DNA of 43,015 nucleotides from Saprolegnia diclina VS20 (taxonomy: Eukaryota; Oomycota; Saprolegniomycetes; Saprolegniales; Saprolegniaceae): positions 1 through 43,015 of the forward strand of contig NW_008246102.1 in NCBI RefSeq assembly GCF_000281045.1, written 5' to 3'. Made by a program: the position numbers and the translations under genes. This document shows, one piece after another, positions 30,682 through 41,592 of the stretch (position 1 is the first letter of the stretch; each line of letters begins with the position of its first letter). The notes beneath the pieces were generated by a model, which saw nothing but the letters and a program-made list of their open reading frames with translations, ran no database searches and was not told the origin of the DNA.

Positions 30682-32104
30682 TCACCGCCGTTGCAGGCCA
30701 CAAGTGTTGAGCGCGACCGCCAACGCGGAACACTCTTCTTTCATAGCAAATCGACCGTAGAGAGCCACTTGTTGCATCGTCCTGGCGCATTTTGCAAGCA
30801 GCGGGCTCAGGCGTTCGAGTCGCCCGGCGGTGCAGTCGCCAGCAACGTCGACGGCGAGGTGCTCGAGGCGCGGCATCGCGGCCGCCGTCGACAGCAGTGC
30901 CGCAGTAGACGCCTCGGTGTACGTTCCTCCGCCCACGAGCACCCGGCGCAGCGCGGCGCAGTGTGGCAGCACGGCAGCGAGGGCCGCGACACTCAAGTTG
31001 CTCAGTCGAGTGTTGTCAAGGTGCAGTGACGCCAGCGCTGGCATCATCGGACGCACGTCAAAGAGTTGCGGCATGCATGCGTTCTGAAAGACGATGCCGT
31101 CGAGGCTCAGTGTATGGAGTTGCGGCATGGAAGGCAGCGTGTGACTCAACACTCGATTGAGAAATGCTGGACGCAAGGCGCGTGTATATGTCACATGGAG
31201 CTCCTCCAAACGAGACGCCGGTGCAAGCGACTGCCCCAAGTTGTTGGCGACGACGTCCCCGAATGAAACTGTGTCCGTGAGCCCGACGTTGGACCAGCGA
31301 AAGACCCGCGTGGTCACCGGCAATGGCAATCCATGGAGCCCATGCACGTCAAAGTAGCGCAAGCTGTCGAGCTCGATGTATTCGAGCGTGGTCGACGCCG
31401 CCACCGCCTGCGCCAGCGCCTCGCCGAGCGTGTTCTTGCCCACATAGCACATGGTGAGGTCAGTCTTGAACAGGCACAGCGAGACCGCCGGGCGTGAGCG
31501 CAGCCACTGGATGATACGCTCGGTCGTCCGAGGCGTGAGCTTCGTCGTGGTACTGCCGCTACCAGCAATATCCAGACGCAGAATGCGCGGGTGTTGATCG
31601 ATGATTGCGAGGATGTTGTTGACGTACGCCATGCTGCCCGTGTAGTCTTCGTAGTCGTATTGGATCGAGAAGGTCTCGAGTCGGGGGCACCCGGCCAAGG
31701 CATCGCAAAGCGCCGTCCCGTCGTCTGCGAGCACCGTTGCCATGTTGCCGGCGCGTTCCGAATGCAACACGGTTGTGTGCGTCACAAGGTGGGAAAACCG
31801 TAGCACGCGCCAAAGGCACTCGTGGAGGTTATGGACCGTGGCAGTGACCTTTGGCACGAACGGCGCGACGGCGGCGGCGTGCGTCGTGATGGGCGTCGCG
31901 CCATCTTTCATCTCGCGCGCTCGCACCCGTAGGAACGGCCAGCAGGCATCAATGCCGTCGTCCAGTGATGTGTGCACACGCCATTCTTCGCATGGCCGGC
32001 GTGTACGCTGGAAGCACATCCAGGAGCGTCCAGAGGTCGTCGGTCCATGGGAGAAACGCCGCGATGATCTCAATGCTCTCGATCGCGAGCGGTGACGAGG
32101 GCAT
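30682..32104 (-). pseudogene. F-box-like/LRR paralogue with N-terminal frameshift
   Basis: From the ATG at 32104 the frame reads MPSSPLAIESIEIIAAFLPW and on to LLDVLPAYTPAM, matching the F-box-like start of its relatives. It then leaves the family pattern and stops. Beyond about 31990 another frame carries the rest: about 430 residues of leucine-rich repeats (LETFSIQYDYED, LEELHVTYTRAL, LHTLSLDGIVF, LASLHLDNTRL) ending with GRLERLSPLLAKCARTMQQV. The two frames are offset by one base near the ATGCGAAGAATGG sequence. The remainder is unbroken, so this is either a recent frameshift or a sequencing error in an otherwise good gene. It is the most diverged array member. Confidence 0.65.
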
Positions 32105-33771
32105 ATTACTGTGAATTTGCGTGCACGTTGTGAAATGCCGTCCCGACGACCATTTTCGAAGGGTCTCGAAACCACACATTGAGACGAGCTTCAACGTCTG
32201 CGCGTCTGAATCTGAATGAAATTTTTGCTCAGATTTGGTACAGCTCGAGGCGCACCTCTGGAAAATGTCTTCTTCCGGCAATTTCGTCGTTGGTGGCAGC
32301 CGGATGCGTGTGTGTTCTGTCGCAATTTGGTACCATCACTCGCCGCAGCTGCCGTTGACTGGGATCGCAGCTGCCGTTGATGGGCTTCCACAATGAACCA
32401 TCACTCACGCACGACGCGACTAGCCACCTCAAATCACTAACTAAATGCACTTCCAGAGGTGATCAGCCGACTCGCAGATGACACCTTCGTGGCTTTTGCG
32501 CTTGGAGCATCGCCACCCGACGTCAATCCACGCATTTTACACGTAGGAAATCGATGCAGTTGGGAGCGCCATATATTGGCCGGCCCGGTGCTGCAACGAC
32601 GTTGAGATTGCATTTCGTGTTGCCTATTGTCGAGTTGGCTACTGGGCCGACAGTCCTTGCAACTCCACTACTGGCATCGCCAACCCGTGATAAACGCATT
32701 TTACACGTAGGCAATCCAATTCCCTATTCCAAGGTGCTGGTGAAATGGCATCCGGATAAAATACGAAAAACAACTCCACCCACCATTTGTCCCGCAGATC
32801 TGATAGAAGCAGATCTGATTGAAGCATCGAATGAGAACCATCTATGAGTGTTGAGGACGTCGTCTATAATAAAGGAACTGCGCGTTGCTTGGCTTGGGCT
32901 CCCTGGACCTACTATAGCAATGGGTCGACAAGATATGGATATCGGAGGAAGTCGCCATGCTTGCGCGAGCTTGGGTGTCGGTGAGCACCAGCTCCGTTGA
33001 AGGCGCTGGCAAGAGGGCGGTTCAGTTATGAAACGAAGTCATAGCTCCCTTTCACGCACGGGGTGGTTGCGATTCGAGAACAGCCAGTGGCGCGAGCAAA
33101 TAATGGTTGGGGAAATTTCAACTTGTGCGTGGTGTGGACTGCACGCCTGCGACAACCGCGCCAATGACCGACGACACCGCCGCATGGCGTCGCTTGTTGG
33201 TCCGGGAAAACACCTCGTGCACGAGCTCGTCATCGTCGTCGTCATCGAGCAAGAACTCGAGCCTGTGACGGTGCATGCGCGCTAAAACCGAAATGAGGTG
33301 TGCGCGCAAGAGAGCGATGGACAGGTGGAGATGGCAAACTTATTCCATTTTCACGAAAAGATTCACCAATCATAGCCCTCTGAAAAATTAGGAAATTGGA
33401 CGTCGGATGGAGATGCTCTTATGTGGTTTTTTCCATTAGGGGAAGGGCAACTAGCTTATCTCCAGCTAGATATCACATACTTCGGCTGGGAGCGACGCTT
33501 CAGACCAGGCGCCTCTTCTCGCCTACTCAGCTCACGTCAACTTTTGCTTTGCGGAGTAACTCAATACAATGTCTGCTTTCCAGGAGACGACTCTCCCCTC
33601 ACATCGTGCTTGAGTTTACCGCGGGCGTCACCACACATACAGATGATCATACGATGGGTGCTAGCATTAACGATTAGGATTAGGCGGCGCGCGCGAGGTT
33701 GGCGAGCGGCACCATGGTCATGGCCGCAAACGACGCCTAAGATGATAGAAGAATCACATCACACAATGATA
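32105..33771. other. Low-coding region, 1.7 kb
   Basis: No intact gene is supported. It holds the direct repeat listed at 32508-32712. On the minus strand at about 33118-33277 a short frame begins MHRHRLEFLLDDDDDDELVH and has the composition of a transposase N terminus, but it ends after some 50 residues. It may be a transposon scrap. The part near 33400-33760 is open on the plus strand without recognisable content. Confidence 0.35.
32508..32712. repeat. Direct repeat of about 40 bp, copies 165 bp apart
   Basis: The sequence GCATCGCC, then a variable stretch, then ACGCATTTTACACGTAGG occurs at about 32508-32548 and again at about 32673-32712. The last 18 bp are identical and the first part differs at a few positions. 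The intervening 120 bp do not obviously repeat. It may be a degenerate tandem repeat. Confidence 0.6.
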
Positions 33772-36700
33772 CTAGATAAAAAAGCCTACGGTCTCCCAAC
33801 TTCTGTCTATAAATTTCCGCGATTGCGCAATCTGCCCTTCGAGACACTTGACGATCTCCTTGGCTTTCGGGCGCGACGCCGGGTCGTGGCGTAAGCACGC
33901 TTCCGTGAGCTGGCGGTACCACTCGTCGCACTTGGCCGAGAGCGTTGGCCGGAGCACGCCGTTGCGCACTTGATCGATGAGCGTCATCTGCCCGAGATGG
34001 ACGTTCCAGTACGGCCGCTGGTACGTCTCAAGCTCCGTGAGAATGACGCCGAACGAGTAGACGTCGGCCGAGAAGTCATAGTGACCGCCATCAAACACCT
34101 CGGGCGCGATCCAGTGCCACGTGCCGACTGCCGATGTCATTGTGTGAATATCATACTGCCGCGAGATGCCGAGGTCGGCGAGCTTGATGTAGTTTGTCGA
34201 GCAGAGAAGTACGTTGTCCGACTTCAAATCCCGGTGCAGCAAGTTCTTTTCGTGGAGATCGCAGATCGCATTTGCAATGACCCATGCAATCTGCAGCGTC
34301 GAAAACTCGAGCGCGACTGGGAGACCGTCGCGCTTGCGGTTGAGGTAGTGTCGAAGGTTGCCGCTGTTCATGTACTCGAGCACCATCTTGGGCTCGTTCG
34401 TGTGGAGGCCGTAGGCCGCGAGGAGCTTGATGATGTACGGCGAGTTGCACCTAGGGTTCGGGGAGGTTAGGGTAATTCCATTTTGAGATGGCGAACCGAA
34501 TGATGTTTTCAATCTCAATCTCCAGTGCCGCAATGCCTTCCTTGTCAAAGACGGTCTTGATGGCAACTTCGGTCGTTTTGTAGCGACCCTTGTACACGAT
34601 TCCTTGGCCGCCGCGACCAATCGGCTGCTCGGACAAGAGTTCGATCTCGTCCAGTTCAATCTAACCCCATGCCCCATGAGCGTCTTCACCCGTAGCTCGT
34701 AGAGCGAACCTTGGGCGCCTCGAGAACGAGAATACTGTGGAGTTTCTGGGCAATTTTACGGTAGCCGTGCTTGATGGCGACTTGCAAGGGCGACTCGCAC
34801 GCCTAACATCGCAAGTTTCCGATGTTTGCGCCGTTTTACGGACTTTTGCGTACCTTGTTCTCGATTGTCACGTCGGCGTGTGCTTCGAGGAGGAGGTCGA
34901 CCATCGGGTCGTCGCCCTTGGAGGCTGCGACAAAGATCGCGGTCCGTCCTTCCTAGTCCAAAGTTGAGTGCCGAGTAAAAGTAGAAAAAATACCTTGTCG
35001 GTTTGGTTGACGTTGGCCCCGCCTGCCAAGAGCATCTCGACGAGCACGCTGTCGCCGTTCATCGTTGCGCGCGCGAGCGGCGTGTAGCCGTGCGCATTGG
35101 CGCCGTTGACATCGGCGCCCGCCACGAGGAGCATGCCCACGACGCCCTTGTGCCCGGCGGTGACTGCTAATAGTAGCGGACTCTGTCCGTCCTACGCCAG
35201 CATGAATATCCCATCGATAGAGTAGGAGGCACACGTACGGTGCCCGGGAGGTTGACGTCTGCGTTGCACGATAGCAGCATGCTCGTAATGGCTTCTTGGC
35301 CGTTGAAAGCGGCCATGCAGAGCGGCGTCATACCGCCCTACACACGCAAAAATGAGTACGCCAAGGAGGATCGAAGTCGATACCGGTGGGCCTTGGTTGA
35401 CATCGGCCTTGGCCTGCAACAGCGTAATGATGGTCGGGAAATGGTCGAGTTCGATGGCGGCGATGAGCGGACTGCGGCCATTCTACCGCGCAGCTTCATT
35501 TCGCGCGTTCTTATTCAAGCGGGTCGCACCTCGTCGCCCTTGTTGACGTCGGCACCCGCGTCACTCAGCGTGCGCGTCATCTTGGCGTTCCGGCTCAGAA
35601 CCGCCGTAAACAGCAAGCTCTCGCCGTTCTAAGATGGACGATTTTTGTCCACATCTGTCTTCTACATCGTCGCTGTACCGTGTTGATCGTATTGGGGCTC
35701 AAGCGCTCGTGGACGATCGTATGAAAGACTTGGTCGAGGTCGCCTTGCCGGACCGCGTCGACGAGCTACGCGTCATAGGCCATCAGTTCGTATCGAGTGG
35801 GAATAAGATCTACCTTGAACGCCATGATGTCTTCGAGGATCGCGCCCACATTGTCGTGGTTCTTCTCTTTGGCGAGCATCAGCGGAGTCCTCCCGGCCTA
35901 AGATTACGTTTCATTATACATCGTCGCACACATAGCAGCGCGGACCCTGGACTTGATGTTGATGTCGGCGTCGGCTTCGAGGAGGAGGGTCACCAAGGAC
36001 GCGTGCCCCTTCTCGGCCGCGATGTGCAGTGGTGTCTGACCTTCCTGCGCCACGAGATATATAAGAACACAGAAGTCGCGAGAGAGCAACGTACATGGTC
36101 GGTTTGGTCGACGTTGGCGTTGGCGCCGAGCAGCAGCGACACCACGGCAGCGTGGCCCTTGACCGCGGCCAAATGCAAAGGCGTCCATCCCGCCTGCCGA
36201 CACCAACGTAGTCGATACGATGGCACGAGTGAGTGATTACCTTGCTCGTGCTGTTGACGTCAGCGTTGGCCTGCAGCAGGAGCGACACGACCGCAGCATA
36301 CCCGTTACAGGCTGCGACGTGCAGCGGTGTCCACGCATCCTGTATGATGCTCAGCTCCCACGATAGCAATATATATATGGACGTACCCCCCTTCGTTGGT
36401 CGACTCGGGCGTGGGCTGCAATGAGCAAGGCGACGACGGCGACGTGGCCCTTCTCCGAAGCCACGTACAAAGGCGTCCATCCTGCCTGCACTCCACATAA
36501 GACAATATTATCCATCATCGGAAACTACACACCTTGTCGTTCTTGTTGACGTCGGCGCGCGCATGAAGGAGCAGCTGGACGACGCTGTCGTGGCCGTTCC
36601 ACGCTGCAATGTGCAGGGGCGTCTGGCCCACCTGTCGGTGGCGTGAGAATTGAAAGTGAAATTAGAGAGGTGTACGGTATCGATCTCGTTGACGTCGGCG

Positions 36701-37409
36701 TGGGCGTCGAGGAGGAGTGAGACAACGCGCAAATGGCCCTTGACTGCCGCCAAATGCAAAGGTGTTCGATCCACCTGCAGCCATAATGGCGGCTTGCATC
36801 GCGGACGATCGCGTGTACCTTGCTAATGCGGTTGATGTCGGCGCGGGCTTGGAGCAATAGCGCGACGACGGCGGCGTGGCCGTTGAAGGACGCACTGTGC
36901 AGCGGTGTCCATCCGTCCTAAGTAGGCGCGGTGACGCCAAGTCGAGTGTAGGATGTCGTACCCGTCGGCCCTTGTTGACGTCGGCGCGGGCCTGCAATAA
37001 GATTGCAACGACCTTATCGTGGCCATTCCAGGCTGCGATCAAGAGCGGCGTCTGGCCCACCTGCTCAAACAATGAGTCGCGTGCATCGCTGTACGTTCGT
37101 ACGCGATCGCTGCGGTTGATGTCGGCGCGCGCCTGCAGAAGCACGGACGCGACTGCGTAGTGGCCCTTGGCTGCCGCGAGGTACAGCGGCGCATGGCCTT
37201 CCTATGACGCACACGCGTCGATCGTGCGGTCGTCGGGCGCGTCGTACCTCGTCAAAGCTGTTGGGGTCGAGGCCGGCGTCGAGCAGCTTGGTCACGTCAT
37301 AGAGGTTACCGTCCTTGGCGGCCTGCGCCAGGCGCACATCCTGCGTCACACGCGCGTTAGCTACGCCGCTACTGCCTCGTCATACCTTCCGGGACCAGAA
37401 CCATGACAT
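33772..37409 (-). CDS. Ankyrin-repeat TKL protein kinase (21 exons)
   Basis: Exons 5' to 3' (minus): 37409-37386, 37340-37248, 37201-37103, 37060-36962, 36917-36819, 36774-36676, 36631-36533, 36485-36387, 36339-36241, 36193-36095, 36044-35946, 35897-35814, 35765-35679, 35628-35530, 35482-35384, 35337-35239, 35191-34994, 34952-34854, 34802-34710, 34660-34497, 34450-33772. The 20 introns are 41-51 bp, all GT-AG, phases consistent, giving 902 residues. Residues 9-622 are about 18 ankyrin repeats (for example DGWTPLHSASFNGHAAVVAL), mostly one per 99-nt exon. The kinase domain (623-902) has GRGGQG (P-loop), VAIK, HRDLKSDN, ADLG in place of DFG, GTWHWIAPEV and DVYSFGVIL, so it should be active. It belongs to the tyrosine-kinase-like group, common in oomycetes. 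No signal peptide or membrane helix is seen; a cytosolic kinase with a protein-binding solenoid is inferred. Confidence 0.88.
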
Positions 37410-39122
37410 CGTGCTAATGACTGTCGAGCGCGCACGCCGTGTCATCCGGATAATCGCGCGCCGCGTGTCTCTTCCCCTACTTAGTGACATGTGGCGAAAC
37501 TATCACCTAGCGTTAAGGACATTTGGCGATTCAGCAAGTGATATAAAAGGTATGGCGCGCGCAAGCGCCACACATAGCGGCGAGCACGACGACTGGCGGG
37601 CGACAGAGAGGAGACTTGGCGGCGGCCACGGTGTCGACCAATCGACTTGAACTGCAACGCTATCCTGCAGTATAAAAACGACAGCGCCTGTCCGCACCCG
37701 AGTAGCCATTGGCAGCAAGCAAACACGCAGGAACGTCGTCTCCGATGAGCTGCGTGAGCGCGCTTGCACAGGCTCTTCAAGGCGGAATGGCCGATAGTGG
37801 GTCGCGCGACCGGGACTTAGCGTGTCGTACAAAAAACAGGAGCAAGATCGAGGCCACGACGCCCGAAGCAGCGAAATCGGTCGCCGCACGGAATGCAGTG
37901 GTAGCTTGGTCCGGCTCGCGCTGGAAATTCATTGTAAATTCGACACGAAATCGTTGGCGCCGAATTGCAGCCGACGAATCTCAAACTGGAAGCGCCGTCC
38001 AAGAACCGACAAGGGAGCAGTTGATCTAGCACGTCTTGGTCTGTGGGCGGGATACGCGGCAGCGACGCTTTCTATCACCTTTTCGCGAACGTCACTAAAG
38101 CGGGGCGGTCGTATTTTTTTGCGTCCATATACATTCCACCCAACGCGCGAGCAAATAAAATGGAATGTGGGCGGTCGGGGACGGACGACAGACGCTCGCT
38201 TGGCGTCACCGCGCCAGCGTCATTACTGCGTGCTAGCGTCACGGGCCTTGCCTTCAAGTGCGTGTGCGAGCTGCGCCGTCCATTGAAAGGATCCGAGTCG
38301 TATTGGCTTCCTGGTGAAGACGGGTCCTTACGGTACTTGCTGGAGGACAGGCTGACTAGCACCGACGTGTCCACGCACCGACACAACATCGGTGCCGCTT
38401 GCGTGCACTTTAGTAAATGGACTAGAGACCCAAGCGAAACGCTCGAATCTGGTGGTTACACGTGCGCACGACGTCACGTGATACAGAGCATTTGCAGCCG
38501 CACAATGCGACCAGCTTGTGATACAGCAGGTGCAACACTGCGAGGCACGGCCGACGCGCCACGAGATGCCACGTCCAAGCTCGGCGCTAGTTGACAGAGG
38601 TATGGGATAACTTAGCTGGCGATGGCCTTCGCAAGCAGGGACGGCGAAGCACGCCGAAGTCAAGTACGAACGAGCGTTCGGTGCACATCCCCGAGAGAAC
38701 GAATTAAAAGAAAAGCATGGACGACGAATATATATATATTCATGTCACAGAGCTGCACCAGTGCTCGGTCCCTGCAAACGGTCATAGCGTGACCAGCAGC
38801 GGACTCGAACCACCGGATAACTTGGGCGAGAACGACGACCAGAGGTATTTGCTGGCGTGAGCAGGTACACGTTGCCTCTTTCAGCACCTCGAGTCGGTTG
38901 CTATGCATGGCCCCAGAGATCTCTGGTCGCATGAGGCGCGTCACCGTCACGCTTGGTGGTCGTACTAGAGTTAGGTCCATTGAGATAACTTTCTAGTTCG
39001 GCGGATACGGCGGAGGCCCGTCGGGTATCCGGATACTGAATACTCTGTTTCCGCGAATGAGCGTGCCCCAATCGCGCTCGGTTGCTGCATTTCAGCCAAT
39101 CCGGAGGCTGCATTTCTGCGAC
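37410..39122. other. Intergenic region, 1.7 kb, with two TATA-like boxes
   Basis: No gene is confidently supported. On the plus strand TATAAAAGG (37542-37550) and TATAAAAA (37671-37678) are found; the second has a CCAAT-type GACCAATCG about 35 bp upstream. An open frame from 37746 would encode about 95 residues of no known family. At 38801-38811 the minus strand reads GGTTCGAGTCC, a Pol III B-box, without a matching tRNA fold. The frame at 38043-38594 is not recognisable. Confidence 0.35.
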
Positions 39123-40167
39123 ATGCCAACCAATAAAGATGCAAGACCGTGGCAGCGACGCGCTTCTGCCCGCCGAGGCAGCGTGGGCTCTCTCGAGGCC
39201 ATCCTCGCTGAAGGCGTCGAGCCTGATGCGGCGCTCCTTGTGGTATAGCCCATCCGCTCTGCGCTCCATGACGACACGTCTGGGATAGGACGGTGCGTCC
39301 GTGCTGCACGTGGCCGTCGCGTCGGGCAACCTCGCAGCCGCACGGCTTCTGCTGGCGGCCGGCGCTGACATCAATCGACCCGACACGGTACAGCGCTTCG
39401 CCATATACCGTGGCTTGTCACGACGCTGCGTAGCGCCAGCATTCGCCTCTCTATCGCGCAGCGTTCCGTGGCGACGAGGCTATGGTACGCCTCCTCCTCC
39501 ATTCCAATGCCAACGTCGACCAGCCCACAAGTGTACCATCGAACCATCAGGACAATGCTCTAGAGAGCGATGACACCTGCATGTAGCTTGACGAGACGCC
39601 GCTCATGGCAGCAGCGCAAGAGGGACACGTGGCGATCGTCGCGCTGCTGCTGTCCAGCCATGCACAGGTCGACGCAACCAACTGTGTACTCGACGGACAC
39701 GTTGTCGATCAATATCACTCATGGCGACGGCGTAGTACGGCGAAACAGCGTTGTACTGGGCGGCCGCGCGGGGTCATGCCGACGTTGCCGCCCTTTTGCT
39801 AAGCGCCAACGCCAGTGCGACCTTGCGCACGCCGGTTCCTTCTGCAGCTGCGAATCCAGCACACACCTCTTCGACTGTAGATGGGCCGGTCCCCGCTCCT
39901 CGTCGCCGTCCAAGGCAAGGCGTTGGACGTTGTCGAGCATGTGCTGCTGCATGGACCGCTCGACAGAGAAGTACATCTCCGAGTCTGCAACCCTTTATTT
40001 GAACCAGCCGCTAGGATGTGCGTGACGCTGCGCTGCTGGCGCTGCGAGATCATTCGGATCCTGTGCTCGTGACGCGCCTCCTGCATGCGACCGTTCGCCC
40101 GGTGCGTCGACGTTGCTGTCTGCTGCGTGGATGTGACCAGAGCGTAGACGCACTGGGAAGCGGTTAA
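39123..40167 (+). CDS. Small ankyrin-repeat protein (seven exons)
   Basis: Proposed exons: 39123-39242, 39289-39387, 39434-39532, 39587-39685, 39736-39834, 39881-39970 and 40015-40167, giving 252 residues. All introns are GT-AG, 44-54 bp, phase 0. Exons 2-5 are each exactly 99 nt and encode one ankyrin repeat of 33 residues (SVLHVAVASGNLAAARLLLA; SPLYRAAFRGDEAMVRLLLH; TPLMAAAQEGHVAIVALLLS; TALYWAAARGHADVAALLLS). Exon 6 is a degenerate repeat and exon 7 a Cys/Arg-rich tail. The first exon resembles the cap repeat of the ankyrin-kinase next door (GSVGSLEAILAEGVEPDAAL). There is no kinase domain. It probably arose from a shared ancestor with that gene, followed by loss or separation of the kinase. 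An in-frame ATG at 39057 is an alternative start. Confidence 0.68.
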
Positions 40168-41334
40168 AGCGATTCTGGTGACGCGCACTCAAAGTGACTC
40201 GGTGCGAGGTTGAGAGAAGCGACTCGTGCTGATGACGCTGGCTCGTAGAGCTTTGCAAATGCGCTGTTGACCATGGTACACTCAGTGTACAAGAGCAATA
40301 CAAGCGCGCCTGTAGCCGCCTACGCTCCACCTCTGCGACAAAATGCTGCGTGCGCTGGCCAAGGTACTGACGCGACACGGACGGCTTGGACACTGTGTGA
40401 TGACGTAGGAGGTCGTGGCGGCACGTCGTCGTCCTAGTGCATAGGACGCATCCGCCCAAGGAGCGAGTTCTGTGAGATCAGGTCTCGGCCTTCTTTCGCG
40501 ATGGGACTGGTCGCTACCGACGGCTACGCAAGCGAGACCAAGTATTCCGAGTGTACACATACGAAGATTCGTACCATAGTCGTCCAGAGCGGGCGGTCGG
40601 TTCGCAGCCGAGTACATATAGCCCTTCAGTTTAGTGTTTTTACTTAGTAGAATGCAAACAGCAAAGCGAGAAAGAGCTATTTCGCAGAAATCTCAACTAG
40701 TGAAGTTGTGCAGCGATGGTAGCAGGTGCACGACCAAGGTCGGTGGAGACGGTCTCTCCGACTTGGGAGTTGTACAACCTGCTGGACAAGACCTGTGGTG
40801 AAGGACCCGGTGTTACCTGCCCCGACGCCTGTCCTACCTGGATCCCACACGGCCAACCTGGACATTTCTTCTCTACGGTCCTATCAACTCGCCAGCGATA
40901 TACGCTCACATGGGAATGACTTCACTACCGTCGAAGCTTCGCACATACTCTGCGAGATGCGCCCGCACCGGCATTTCCATACAAAAAACAAGTGGAACGG
41001 CAGAGCCATCGTGAGTCGACTCACGAATCGTGTTAGTGCACTGCTGTCCTACTGGCCAATATACGATCAAATGGGCGTCGGAGTATTGGGGCCGAAAGTC
41101 GCTGATAGCCAATTAGCCACTTTATCGGCACGACGCCGCTCCGCTGGTTCACGTCCCAAGATCTTCACAGACGAAGCCGTGGTCGCTGTGTGGGGTGACA
41201 TAGCCACTCGATGCTGCAAGGCAGCCACGCAACTCGCATGCTTTGAAACCAACGTTGACACCCGCTGCCTCGACGGCAATATGATTAACGCCACAGCGAG
41301 AGACAAGGCGCTGTACGGCGTCCGCCCATCCGGT
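40168..41334. other. Low-coding region upstream of tectonin-like fragment B
   Basis: Frames on the plus strand at about 40716-41330 (one with NLLDKTCGEGPGVTCPDACP) are open, but switch and match nothing I know. They may be the decayed 5' part of the gene whose end is fragment B. No promoter or RNA gene is recognised. Confidence 0.3.
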
Positions 41335-41577
41335 GCGCTCTCCAAGGGCTCGCTCACCAGCCTCGCTCAAGGCACTGTGTCGTGGGCCAAGGTGGCTGGC
41401 GCACCGACGCTCAGCACGATGGCTGTCGGCGGTGGACGTCTTTGTGGCGTCACCAAGGCCGACAAGACGATGGACGATATCAACTGGAAGACGCTGCCAA
41501 CTGGCGCACGTTGCCGTCTGTGGCAGCACCGTGTTTGGCTCAGCGACAAGCTCAGCTCGTATACATCCCAGTACTAA
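41335..41577 (+). pseudogene. Tectonin-like fragment B
   Basis: The plus-strand frame contains SGALSKGSLTSLAQGTVSWA and AVGGGRLCGVTKADKT, then DINWKTLPTG, ending TSQY. It aligns with fragment A (minus strand, 30214-30561). Relative to A, a short internal deletion removes the residues between ADKT and the INWKTL block, and after INWKTL the reading frame departs. The 3' ends also match at DNA level (ACAAGCTCAGCTCG in both). The W-x-KV-x-G and G-x-LCGV-x2-AD spacing suggests a tectonin beta-propeller blade. It is broken and probably not functional. Confidence 0.4.
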
Positions 41578-41592
41578 CTTGGACAACAAGAC

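Noticed and set aside
38730-38811. Possible tRNA on the minus strand with a perfect B-box
   Set aside because: The T-arm can be drawn, but no matching 5' acceptor strand, D-arm or anticodon stem could be found. At best a degraded Pol III-derived scrap.
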